Source: Blepharisma japonicum
Taxonomy: Eukaryota > Ciliophora > Heterotrichea > Heterotrichida > Blepharismidae
NCBI GenBank assembly: GCA_949751835.1
Contig: CATKHK010000075.1
Span: forward strand, 1-64,000
Length of the DNA: 64,000 nucleotides
Direction of reading: 5' to 3'
Below, piece after piece: positions 24,001 to 36,035 of the stretch. The notes below the pieces were generated by a model that was given only the letters and a program-made list of their open reading frames with translations, was not told the origin of the DNA and searched no databases. Position numbers and translations under genes: made by a program. Each line of letters begins with the position of its first letter. The first letter of the stretch is position 1.

Positions 24001-27000
24001 ATCAGCCCTGCCTTAGGCTCTGTTGTTGGTGGAACCACAATTACCATTAGCGGCCACGGATTTTCAGATGTGTCAAGCTCTTTAATAATCATCATTGGAA
24101 ACCAAGATCACCAGTGTGGAAATTTAGTTGTGGTATCAGCAGAAATAATAACCTGCACAACTCCATCGTCAAGCGGTATGACTATTGGCACTGAATATGA
24201 TGTAACTGTAATTGGAAGAGTCCAGATGGAAAGCAGATGCAAAGGTACTTGCAAATTTGCATGGTCAGACACGGTAACTCCAAGTGTTGTTTCAATTTCT
24301 CCGAGCAGTGGAGCAAATGGAGATTCCATCACTTTGTCAGGCTCGATCCTTGGAACTGACCCAAGTAAAGTTCACTTGACATTTGGAGGAGTTGAAGCAA
24401 CCATTACTTCATGCACCGATACTACAATTGTGGCCACAGTCCCAGCTGTTAAAGGAGTCAAGCCAGCTTTGGCACTTACAATTGATGGCCAAGGACTTGC
24501 CGATACATCAGCACTTAGGTTCAGTAATAATATATTTGTTTCAGATGTCAATCCGAAGACTATTTCTCAAGGAGGAGAAGATATTACTATAACTGGTAGT
24601 GGCTTTGACACTGGAATGACCTTTGCTTTCGGCTCAGTTTCTTGTACAGTATCTCAAATTACTGATACTACAGCAAAATGCAAGGCAGGGGCTTATTCTG
24701 CATCTAGCACTGCTCAAAACCTCGTTATTTCTGGATCTAGCTCATCATATACATGCTCAGACAGTTCTAAATGTGCAATCACCTACTCTTCAGCATTCAC
24801 CCCTGTTCTTGGGTCTTCAACTTCTGGATTCTTAACAATTCCATTCACTGCCCCATCAGGAAGTGTAGTTCTGGACTCTTCAACTGTTCATGTATATCTT
24901 GGCAGCTACCCATGCACATTAACTTCTGTGTCAGCAAGCCAAATCTCTTGCACTCCTAATGCTCCAGCAGGAACTTATGCTATCAAAGTACACGTAGATG
25001 GATACGGATACTCAACAGGCACATTGAACGCTCAAATCACCCTTTCTATAACTAATGTAGTTGCTAGCCCATCCTCATATGAAGGTGGCCAAACTGTCAC
25101 CTTATCTGGTACTGGGCTGAGTGATAACTTAGGCGTCTATTTGTGTGGATTCCAATGCGCTCTTGAAACTGCAACTGGGGATACTTTGACATGTTTATCT
25201 CCTAAAGTAATTACTACCTACTCACAAAACACCTTCAATTTAGCCAATTCTCCAACCCAGCTCAGCAACTTTACAGTGATTTCTAGCACCGCAACAAATG
25301 CTGCTAATGCTTTTGATGGAAAGGCGGAAACCCATTATAGAGATATGACCAATACATTTGCATATGTCGGAGTTGATGCAGGAGAAGGACGCTATATTCA
25401 ACTTTCTCAGGTAACTTTGATTGGAGGAGGCGATAATAACTACTATTACAGCAACTTAGTAGGCACAGTTGTCCAAGGTTCTAATGATAACTCAAACTGG
25501 GACAATTTATACAACTTTACAACAGTTACTGACTATACCAACAAATGGAATGTCCCTGTAAATAGCCAGACTTCAGACAATTACCCTGTATACACCTACA
25601 GATATTACCGTCTCTATAAGCAATACGCAGGCAATAACTATTACATCAATGAAGTCTCTATATTCGGGTTCATTGGCCTTTCAGTGACTGATGTAGATGT
25701 TACTTGTGACTTAACGACCAGTTATCTTTCAACATCAGGAAGAATGCTTGCAGGTTCTTCCACTTCATATGCTTCAGCAATCCAATATCAGGGCTCAATC
25801 ACCCCATATATATCTGACTTTACACCAAAAGTTGGGACAAGTCTTGGAGGAGATGCCATCACATTTACTGGCTCATTTGGAGATTCAACAACACCGGCTG
25901 ATGTAACCATTCTCATTGATGAAGTCTCTTGCACTGTTACTTCCGTTTCTAGCACGCAAATTGTTTGTACGACTTCTGCAAGACCAAACTATGTCGCACC
26001 GTCTCTTTCTATTGCAATTGCTGGAGTTGGCTATGTTGTAACTCATGGTAAGACCTTCCTTTATGCAGAACGTTGGAGCGCATACTCAACTTGGGGTGGT
26101 GAAGTCCCTCCATTTGCAGGAGAAACAGTCCATATTCCTGTAGGTATGAACATTTTATTAGATGTAGCAACTCCTCATTTAGGACTGATCCTAGTTGAAG
26201 GAAGTCTCATAGTTGAAGATGTCGAAGGGCTTAGCATTGATGCAAACTACATTTTTGTGCAAGGAGGACGTTTGCAAATAGGTACAGAGGCAGAGCCATT
26301 CCAAAACAAATTCACTATAACTATCCATGGAGACAGGAGTTCCCCATTATTGCCATACTACGGCAGTCAGTTCATTGCTTTCAGAGGCGGAGTCTTAGAC
26401 ATTCATGGAGTTAAAAGAACCCCAACATGGACCTTTATAGATGGCACAATTGCTCCAGGCGACACAAAATTCAATGTTGCAGAAACAGTGGACTGGGTAG
26501 CTGGCGAAAAAATTGTAATCGCTTCTACATCTTATGACCATAATGAAGCTGAAATGATGACTATTGCTTCAGTTAGCGGAAATGAAATAACTGTGACTAC
26601 TCCTTTCGTTTATAAGCATTATGGTGTTATTGAAACCTATGGCAGCGATACCATGGATATGAGGGCTGAAGTTGGTTTATTGACCAGGAACATTTTGATT
26701 CAAGGAGGTCCTGAAGGCATTGCTCAAGAATGTGGTGTCCATGTCATGCTTTTTGCCCCTGGTGATGAGTCTTGCATTGGAAGAATTGAGTACGCAGAAT
26801 TCTATCATGCTGGCCAAGCTTATAGACTTGGAAGATATCCTATTCACTTCCATATGATTGGAAAAGTCAGCTTGTCTTATGTCAGAGGAAACTCAATCCA
26901 TCATACTTTTAATAGAGCAATTACAACCCATGGTGTCCACTATCAAACTCTTGAAAATAATGTTGTGTATAGAAATAAAGGGCATGCTTACTTTGTAGAA

Positions 27001-30000
27001 GACGGTATTGAGACTATGAACAAGTTCATCCATAACTTGGGTATTAGCACTATTGCATCATTTTCTCTGTTGAATACTGACCAAGAACCTGCTACTTTTT
27101 GGATCACCAATCCTAATAACATTTTCATAGGAAACCATGCTGCAGGTTCAGATAGGTTCGGATACTGGATTGAGCCACCTGAGCATCCTGGCGGGCCATC
27201 AGCTACCACCCTTATATGCCCTCCATTTATGCCTCTTGGAGAATTCAAAAACAACACTGCTCACTCTAATGGAAAATATGGCTTCAGAATTTGGCTTGGC
27301 CATGTGCCTCTTGCAAACCCTTGCTCTCCAGGTAGAGATAAATCTTTACGTGACCCATTCTCAGTGAACACCCCAATTACTGCTACCTATTATAACTATA
27401 CAGGCTGGAAAAATGAGCAAGACGGCGCAATCGCTGAAGACGTCGGAGATGTCAGATTTGTTGGCTTCAAAGTAGCAGACCACCACAAGAACGGTATGGA
27501 AATTTCATACTCTGAGTTCTCCACACCTTACCAAACTGCCAGAATCCATGACGCTTTGATTATCGGTAAGTCCGGAAACACTGAAGACGATGTTTCTGGC
27601 GCAATTGGGCTAACAACTCCACAGACAGATGGACTTTTAATTGAAAACGTCAGGTTCCATAACTTTGACGATGACATGTTCCCACTTGGAGACGAATCTC
27701 ACTCAGAAAATGTTCAGTCAAGGGATTGGGGTGGAGTCATGCACAAGTTTTCTGGACTATCATTTACTAACTCTAATAAGAGAATTTCTTGGAATGTCCC
27801 ATATAGAGGAATCTTCCACTTCCTTGATGATTCTTATAACGGTGTAGCTGGGTCTTATGTGACTGCTTATTGGCCTCATTTGATAACTCCTGAGTGTAAA
27901 CATGAGCCAGATCTATACAACGCCATTAATTGTGACTCAACTGTAGCTGTAAAAAGAGTACTTTTCTACAACCATGTTCCTAATGGCATTTTCTCATTCC
28001 AGAATTTGAATATAAGAAGAACATCAGGAGAAGAGCTTCCAACAGAAAACGTAGATGTCACTGTCGACGGGGTAACTTCGACTGTAACTCAGCCAACCTG
28101 GGGCAAACTACCAATGACAAAATCATGTCAGAAGAAAGACCCACTTAAAGGATGGGGTATCCCAGTTGTGACTGGCTATAACTATACACTGTTCTGGGGA
28201 AGAGGATTTCCACTAGACTGGACTGAACTTGATATCAGGATCGAACAATTTGATTATGACGAAGCTGACAAATGGGTGATAATAAGCATGAACTTTACAG
28301 ACCACCGTGAAATGTTCAATCTCACCCGTGGACACCTCCCATCATCTGTAGACACATCAGCTCCTGGCTTTGTGGATCCTACTAAAATGAAAAATACTAC
28401 TCACTTCAACGTAGCTACAGACACTTCAGGAACATTTTACTGGGACAACTCAACAGATAACAGAAGAATCGACATTCTTCTCAATGGAGTTAATGATCAC
28501 CAATACCAATATGGACCTATTCATGCAAAAGCTTGGAGATGTTATGGAGACCATTGCAGTACTCTCGCCACAACTGACGACAGTTTGAAAAACTTATCAG
28601 TAGTCTATTGGAGTGACCCTACTATTTGGCCAAACGGTGTGCTTCCAACAGCAGGCCAAAATGTTTTTGTCCTAAATACCTGGCATTTAATGCTAGATGT
28701 TGATACTCCAATTTTCCACTATGTTGAAATTAATGGTCTTCTTGAATTCGACAGAACTAAAAATGTATCATTGAGCTCTGAATGGATTTTCGTAAGAGGC
28801 GGAAAACTTGTGTCAGGAAGCGAAGAATACCCTATTCCACCTAACATTTTCCACACAATTACTCTTCATGGTCATCCAAATTCTGACGAATTCGCATTTT
28901 CAAACGATGTGGAAGGAGGCAATAAGGTCCTTGCCATTACTGGAGAAGTCCAAATGCATGGATATCCTAAGACTCCATACTCTTTCTTATCCCAAAATGC
29001 ATATCCAGGCGACTCATTTATCTTTGTCGATAGCGTTGATTGGAGTGTTGGTGACGAAATTGTGATTGCTCCTTCTGGATTTGATAATACAGAAGATGAG
29101 GTCTTTGTGATAACAGCCATAACTGGCGCTTCACCTCAGTACGTAATACCTGCGATGAACAGCACTAGGATGCTTATTGACTTTGCAACTGATCCTGACT
29201 GGAATAGAGTCAATAACCTAAGAAATGTAGGGAAAAATCCTAGCAGCACTGATCAAAGCTTGTCTCAGCAGTCTGTTCCAGGCTCTTCTACTGGCATTAC
29301 CAAGATTTCTCTAAATAGCACTCTTAAATACTACCATTCTGGAGTCCAAATGCTCATACAAGGAATCACTGTTGACACCAGAACTGAAGTCGGAGTTCTT
29401 TCCAGAAATGTGAAAATCCAAGGTGACGGCTACGTTGGTTGGGGCTGCACATCAATTGTAAGTGATTTCTATGATGTTTTAACCACCAGTGGTACCCCTG
29501 CCTACAGATATGGCAGAGTCAATCTGACAAACGTTGAGTTTTCTCAATGTGCCCAAGAAGACACCACTAAGGCTTCTCTACGATTTGAGCTTGGCGGAAA
29601 GATCCCATCACGAGTCCACAACTCAGTCTTCAGAGACTCTTATTCATACGCAGCCTTTATCCATCAAGCCAGTAACGTGGAGTTCTCAAACAACTTTATC
29701 TATAAGACTATTTGGAAAGGGGTTGTAGGCTCTGATATGAAAAATGTTACCATATCTAATAACGTACTCATAAAGACAGCAAACAGAGGATTCTTGAGCA
29801 ATGCATTAGACGTCCCTGCAGGATTCTTTATTTGTGGTGATAATCCTCTTTGTAGCAATGTTTCGACTATTGGAAATAGAGTAGTAGGATCTGATAGTGT
29901 TTCCTTTATTCTTGGAGGACAAAATTGTGACACTAATGTGGTTACCCATTACATTGCAGACAATGTGGCACATTCTTCGCTTTATGGCTATGTTATCAGT

Positions 30001-32133
30001 GGACAAAATGATGTTAAATGTGCAAGCGCAACTGGTCTAAAGGCTTGGTTCTGTGAGCAAGGTGTAGGCTCTCAAGGAGGATTAGTCAATAGATTCCAAT
30101 TTTCAGGACTTGTCCTTGTGGAAAATCAAATGGGTATTGCAATCAGAGGGCAGCATAATGATGACTTTGTGCCATATGTCAGCACGATAACTGATAGTTT
30201 AATTGTTGGAAGAACTCAACAGAGCTATTGTGATCCTTCAAATTGCACATCTGCAGACTGCGCGGATAGAAAAGGTATTGTAACAGGCGTTCATGATGTT
30301 AAGATTTTCGACCTTGAATATGACCAGAAAATGAAGCTTCCTCTTTATGATGCTAAAAAGCCAGAATGCGGCTATGGCCACTGGGAATACACAGGTACTA
30401 CCTTTGTTAACTTAGTAAAAACAGGATGTGGAAGAGATTATGCTATTGGCGGAAATGAAAAAGTTCCTAACTTGCCTCAGCCCAACTTGTTCTCAAAGTC
30501 AACATTCATCAACGTCGACAAAGGATCAATAGCTTATATGCCAGCACCTGATAAAAGCTTGATTGGTGTTGGCTTTTGTGGAAACTGGGTTTGCACAGGA
30601 GCTAATAACAACTTAGTCCAAGACATTGATGGCACCATTACAGGCGGCCCTATAGGAGGAGCAGTAATTCCTTTAGTTCCAGGCATCGCAAACATAAACA
30701 TATGTAAGCCATATACCCAAGGTCAGGTTTATATTTGTCCTTATGATACCGCATCAGGTGAAATCTATGAATATGTCATCATTGAGTCAATGGACGGCGA
30801 TAAATGGAACAGAACATTTTCACCATTGAACATCACCTCATTTGACGTCGGAAATGGCTTCGCATTCAAGAGCTACAACTACGGTGCTTTTAGAAATGAC
30901 TTGAACGAGTACGAAGATATGACTTGGGAAGGATTCTATAGAGACAACTTCCACTTAAGTAGATTTGGGTCAATCATTTATACAGGACAGTATTACAATT
31001 TGACAGCTACTGGAACCCCTCCAACTAAATTGTCAATTGTAACTGAGGCTTCTGTAGACCAATCGAGAGGATTTGTTATGGCACTTAGGTATGATAGTCC
31101 AGTCATTGTAGATGTGTATGTCAATGGTACAAAAGTAGAAGCAATTGAGTATGTAAGTGGCGAATCAACTCCAGTATGTCAGCTTTCTGACCCAACAGGA
31201 ACAAATAGATGGTTCCATGAAAATGCTACTATTCAATGGGTTCAAAAAGGCCACGCAAATGTAACATTGGTTCAAACAAGCTCAGTTAGATTAACTATGC
31301 AGCTAGATATGACACTTAAAGAGTTCTACAGCGATAACACCCGCGCTACCTTAATAGACAAGCTTGCATCAGTCCTTGGCATCCCATCCTACAGGATAAG
31401 AGTAGCAAGTGTCAAGCAAGGCTCAGTCATCCTCAACATGTTTATTAAGCCAGATGAAACCTTAGCTGGGCAAACAGACTCTACAGGTGCTAAAGCACAA
31501 GATAAAGAATTATCCAACGTTAACACATTAGTTAATTCTCTCGCATCTAGTGGGAAGCTTAGCCAAGCTCTTGGAAAGACTGTTTTAAGTATAGACTCCC
31601 AAACATCTATAGTCAATGCCACAGCAAGTGTCGCAGTAAATACTGGAGGAAGTGGAAACACTGGAGGTGGAAACACTGATGGAGGAAATACAGGCGGCGG
31701 AAATACTGGTGGAGATCCAGGCACTGGAGGTGGAAACACTGATAACGGAGGAGGATCGAATATTGTCTTTAAAGGCACTTTTAATGAAGCAGTCAGTGAT
31801 TGGGTTATTGGACTTCTTGTTGGAATTATTCTAGTAGTCATGGCAATTGGGTCAATTATTGCTTATGCATTTAGTAAGGGAAAGAGAATGATCCTTGCAG
31901 AGCCACCTTCTGCCAAAGTAGTCCCAATTTTAGAAGAAGTCGATGAGCAGCACGCAATTTCATTTGAATCTCCTAAGAAGCAAGCCTTTGAATTCGAAGC
32001 TGGAGATGTTGGAGACTTACATAGAATCTTTACAAAGGAGGAAGAAATAAAAGAAGTGGACCAAGGACAAGTAAGAACACTTGAAGCAGAGGAAAGAAAG
32101 GTTATTCGCCATGCATCCCTTGTGGATGTTTAG
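21025..32133 (+). CDS. Giant fibrocystin-L (PKHD1L1)-like type I membrane receptor
   Basis: A 3,702-residue protein from ATG 21025 (signal peptide MFFIALVIQALFISVNGVW, whose Trp is the only TGA seen in the gene) to TAG 32131. Order: IPT/TIG-like repeat; PA14 domain (about 325-452, GTYKFFVSSDDYAQVFLG); a run of IPT/TIG repeats from about 806 (PTITSISPTAGSTQGGT, then several SISPxxG repeats); a discoidin-like segment (about 1402-1556, NAANAFDGKAETHY); G8 domain (about 1682-1810, WSAYSTWGGEVPP); parallel beta-helix; second G8 (about 2526-2656, YWSDPTIWPNGVLP); beta-helix; Gly/Asn/Thr linker (about 3539-3579); one TM (about 3592-3616); and an acidic cytoplasmic tail of about 85 residues. The architecture matches animal fibrocystin-L and TMEM2 relatives. 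It is probably a large surface or ciliary receptor or adhesin. Intronless over 11 kb. Confidence 0.92.
31639..31760 (+). repeat. Gly/Asn/Thr-rich coding tandem repeat (juxtamembrane linker)
   Basis: Imperfect tandem copies of a GGxNTGGGNTxGG-type unit (nucleotide core GGAGGTGGAAACACTG) lie just outside the TM helix of the giant receptor. It should form a flexible stalk. Such repeats change length easily by slippage. Confidence 0.8.
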
Positions 32134-33035
32134 TCTCAAGTAGGCATAATAAATAAGTTCATTTACTTAATTTAAATTTAGTCATCCTGAAAAAATACTG
32201 TTGATAGTATGAATAATAATAGATTTTATGAGCTATCTTGTTAGATAATTGATAACAAATAAGTTAATATTTAAAGATTTTAAATTTTTTATTAGTATTA
32301 AATCAACTATCAAAAATGGAAAATTCTGATACTTGAAAATAATTCAAATGCACTTCCTTTTGATTTCAATAATATTAGCATTAAAACATAATTTTTAGCA
32401 CTTTTGGCTTAAAAGATTTAGATGAAATTGGAAATAAACAGTTTTTAAAGAAAATCTTACGAGTTTGTTTGCAAGAACCTAAAGTTATTGAAAATACTAA
32501 CTCCCAGTCCATATGCAAATATGATTATTTTGTATTCTCTCGAAGGAATTAATTTTTTTCTTTTATAAATTTTTATTGTATAGATGGAGAAGTTATTTAT
32601 CCCCAAATATTGATTTGATACCTTATATAATAACAAAATTTTCGATTTAATTGATATAGTATCGACATTTATACCAAGCTAGAATATTCTATCTCTTAAC
32701 ATTTAATCAATAATAAAGCAGTTTAATATTTATTTGAATTAGATCTCTAGCAATTCAAATTATATTTACGACCAGTTTGCTGGTCTGGAATTATATTTAA
32801 TGCCACGTAAATCATTATAAGTACTTCTAGCAGATTGTGGAAGCTTTTTCAAAAGGCTTCATAGGTGAGAGCTAGAACAGATTTCTCATATTTTTTTTAC
32901 ATGGAATTCCTTATTATTATATTTATGCTTCAAAATTTTAACTCAGTTTCACAAACCATATAATTATACATCCTATCTGATATTAATAAGGAATGCATTA
33001 AATTAATTCGCCATCATTAAACTTATAATAATTAG
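32134..33035 (+). other. AT-rich intergenic region with small inverted repeats
   Basis: About 900 bp without a coding frame. Between 32770 and 32877 there are several stems: 32770-32785 (GACCAG-TTTG-CTGGTC), and 32825-32831 with 32871-32877 (TTCTAGC/GCTAGAA) enclosing 32840-32860 (GAAGCTTTT/AAAA-G-GCTTC). These may belong to a small RNA or to transcript ends; see the findings. Confidence 0.4.
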
Positions 33036-34673
33036 ATGCTTTCGTCACTATTCTCAAAGGTAGAGAGTCTTGCAGAGAACCATTTCTGGTCACCTCATGA
33101 AAAACAAGACTATGAAGATTTGGGGGAAATTGTATATCAAGGGACTTTGAGCAGGCAAAATCCCTCTGGCGGTCTCCGTCATGAGACTTATTATTTAACC
33201 AGTAAAAAGCTTATTTATTTCCAAAATTCTATTGGTCTCACAAAATACAGTAACTTGAGCTGAAAGATTATTGAGCCTTTCGTTGAGGAAGAAGCCTCAC
33301 GAAGATATGGGTTTTGTATTTCATATGGGAAAAAATGTAAATATTTTTACACTAAATCGTCTGACGAGCTAGATAAATGGCTCAACCATTTATCATTCTC
33401 CGCAATTATGACAGACATAGAAAATGATTATTTATTTCAAAAACAAATTGGAACAGGTAGCTTCGCAGCAGTTTATTTAGTGAAAGATTTAGACAGCAAA
33501 AAATCTTTTGCAGTAAAATCAATAAATAAGGCTGTGATTCAAAGAAATAAAAGAAATTTAGACCAAATTGTTAGAGAAATAGAAATAATGCGTCAAATTG
33601 ACCACCCAAATATTGCAAAGCTTTATAAAGTTTATGAAAGTGATACTCATGTCCATCTAGTTCTTGAATATGTTGCAGGAGGCACGCTTTTACAGAGACT
33701 CACAACAAAAGGACCATTTTCAGAAGAAAAATCAGCAAAATTCATAGAGAAATTTTTGAAGGTTTTGCGGTACCTTTGCCAAAAAAACATTGTACATAGA
33801 GATATTAAGCCAGAAAATATTTTAATGACAGATGATAATAAAGACACAAGCTTTAAACTAATTGATTTTGGGCTTGCATGTGCACCTAGCTGATAACCTG
33901 GAAAAAACTCTTATAACGATATTCTACAAAAATTATCAAAAATATGAATTAATGGTTGGCTAGTTAATAAGTCGATAAAGGGCATGAAGATAAATTTTCT
34001 CTATAAGGGAATTATATTTTATTTTAAAAATAAAATTATTTTACTAAAAAAAATTATAGTCGGTATTATACTAACCGCATGTGTATATACTGGAAGTTTA
34101 ACCTCTAGTTGTGGATCGCCAGGCTATGTTGCCCCAGAAATTTTAAGAAAAATTCCTTATGATCCGAAAGTCGATGTTTTTAGTGCTGGTATTATTTTGT
34201 ATATAATATTATCTGGAAGAGCTCCATTTTCAGCAGGATCTCCTAAAGAAACTTTGGTAAAAAATAGAGATTGCTTTATAACGTTTTCTGATAAATATTG
34301 GGGTAATGTCTCTAGACAAGCGATAAATATTGTTCTGAGGCTTACTCAACCTAATCCTTTATTAAGGCCTACTGCAAAAGAAGCCTTAGCTTATGAGTGG
34401 TTTAGATGGAAAAGTAACGAAAACATACTCTTAAAATCTTCACCTACAAGTTTTAGTGGTGTTTGGAGTAACCAACCAACAAATTCTTCACCTATAGATA
34501 TGACTAAAAAAGGACTTTCATCTAATAGAAGTGTCAGAATGTTCCCATTCCTGGGTGATAAAAATCGAATAAGTTTGAAAAAGTTGAATAATCCTAAACT
34601 CGCAAAAAAGATTTCATTGGATTTGAGAAGAGAAATTGAAACTCCAAAGATCAAAATAAAAATACACTCATAA
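33036..34673 (+). CDS. PH-domain serine/threonine protein kinase with an insertion in the activation segment
   Basis: From ATG 33036 to TAA 34671; TGA 33261 is Trp. Residues 1-125 look like a PH domain ([20 protein letters not shown] ... [10 protein letters not shown]). The kinase follows: Gly-loop [16 protein letters not shown] Lys, [10 protein letters not shown] catalytic loop, [38 protein letters not shown]. It is CAMK-group-like, and all catalytic residues are present. Between DFGLAC and SSCGSPG lies a 201-bp AT-rich insertion with an in-frame TAA at 33894. Removing 201 bp between its flanking direct repeats restores an activation loop of normal length, so the gene is likely functional if the insertion is excised. 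The C-terminal about 100 residues are basic and Ser-rich. PH domains usually target kinases to membrane phosphoinositides. Confidence 0.85.
33889..34089 (+). other. IES-like 201-bp insertion in the kinase gene
   Basis: Very AT-rich segment interrupting the kinase activation segment. Its ends carry an imperfect direct repeat, 33876-33888 (GCATGTGCACCTA) and 34077-34089 (GCATGTGTATATA), 10 of 13 positions identical, with a TA in register. Loss of one repeat plus the 201 bp keeps the frame and gives a normal DFG-to-APE segment. Paralogy is not needed for this inference because kinase spacing is well known. TA-bounded internal eliminated sequences are the known Blepharisma type. A 180-nt GT-AG intron (33880-34059) is formally possible but unlike the 15-nt introns elsewhere in the window. 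Confidence 0.55.
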
Positions 34674-34790
34674 GTAAATTGTTTTTTTATAAATTTTTAT
34701 TAAATTATTTGAAAAGTATTTTTTCGTTTAATTAATATTTTTATAAAAATTATTATTTTTAATTAAAATAATCATTAAACCACAATTTTA

Positions 34791-36002
34791 TTATTTGGGA
34801 TCAATGCATGTCGATAGCAGCCTATTGTAAAATCTTTCTGTGTATTTTTGCTCCTGGATTATTTTTTCTGGAGTAGCATTAAATGCATGGCTTTCTCTAT
34901 ATGGTAACTTGCATTCAGAACTAACAAGAGACATATATTTTGGCTCTTTTTTCAAGTCAAAATAAGGTGGCATTCCACATCCAACTTCCGTAGCATTTTT
35001 TCCATATGAAACTTCGTTAAATTCATACCACACCCATTGATACAAATTTACCAGAGCCCTGAATGCTGGATATTTATGAAGCATATAATATTTCCACTCA
35101 TAGCTCACCCTTACTCTAGGATTAATATAAATTTTGTCATAGCCTTTTTTCCTATAATCTGTGCATATCAGCAAGCACTCGCTTTGTGGGCATTCACAAT
35201 TTTCTGAGTCATATTTCCTAGGCCTGAATTTTACACCTTGTTTTAAGATAGGTTCGGCATTAAGAATGGCGATTCCATTTCAGCACGAATAAACTTCAAA
35301 AGGCTCATTATTTTTTAGTAGTATTTGAGATTGGTTATGACGAGTAAACGGGTAGTTACCAGAGAACCAATACCCTTCTATATCCCTTGCAACTAAAGTA
35401 TCATAAAATTCATAATAAAAATCTAAAGGACAAACAACATCATAATTTCCTTCTTTTGTATTGACCAATTCCAAAATTTCGTCAGCCGTAAAATAAATAT
35501 CGTTAAGAAACACAATTTTCGTCGGCCATTCATTATGCTCAAAAGTGTGCTCATATAAAGGTAAAAGTGCCACATTACGGATTCCAGCCATTTTTCGATA
35601 TCGATACTCCGCCTTCATTTTAAAGACCTTTTTGGAAAGCTCTTCTCCTAATATTTGTTTTCCTTCCCATGCATTGCTTCCTGTCATATTACAAACAATA
35701 ATTGTATTCGGAATTTCCAAAGATTTCTGAAATTCCTTTAATATCAAAGCAGTCTCATCTTCGCTGCCGTTTTCAAAAAAACTCACATAGAGATTGTCAC
35801 CATTTCTAAGCTCTTTTAAGAGTTTTTTTATTTCAGGGATTGTGTATTCTAAGGCTTCTTGTGAATTAAAATAATTTGCAACTAAAAAGTAATTTTCGTT
35901 TATACGCTTATGAGGACTTGGAGTTGTTTGGAAAAGGAAAAAAGTGCATGCTAGGATTCCTGCACTTAAAATAACTAAAGTCCCTAGCTTCATAATATTC
36001 AT
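34791..36002 (-). CDS. GT69 (CAP59/CMT1-like) alpha-1,3-mannosyltransferase
   Basis: A 403-residue type II membrane protein from ATG 36002 to TAA 34791; TGA at about 35280 is Trp. N-terminal anchor LGTLVILSAGILACTFFLFQ (about residues 6-25), then the luminal catalytic domain. Family hallmarks of cryptococcal mannosyltransferase 1/CAP59 are visible: SFFENGSEDET, IVFLNDIYFTADEILELV (a D in place of DxD), YDVVCPLDFY, YDTLVARDIEGYW, and after the TGA-Trp a WNGIAILNAEPI segment. It probably adds mannose to glycans in the Golgi. Divergent from the p24 gene with only 33 bp between start codons. Confidence 0.85.
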
Positions 36003-36035
36003 ATTTTACTATCTACTTAAACGTGTACATATTTA
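36003..36035. promoter_or_regulatory. 33-bp divergent intergenic spacer (bidirectional promoter region)
   Basis: The start codons of the GT69 gene (minus) and the p24 gene (plus) are separated by 33 bp of AT-rich DNA. Both 5' UTRs and core promoters must fit here or overlap the opposite coding sequence. No TATA element is distinguishable in this background. Confidence 0.55.

Noticed and set aside
31389-31841. Pro/Val-rich minus-strand frame opposite the Gly-rich linker
   Set aside because: It is the mirror of the Gly/Asn/Thr tandem repeat on the coding strand, inside a well-supported giant gene.
33880-34059. 180-nt GT-AG intron in the kinase instead of an insertion
   Set aside because: In frame but leaves nine extra residues after DFGLA, ignores the flanking direct repeat, and is 12 times longer than every other intron seen here. 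Kept only as an alternative.
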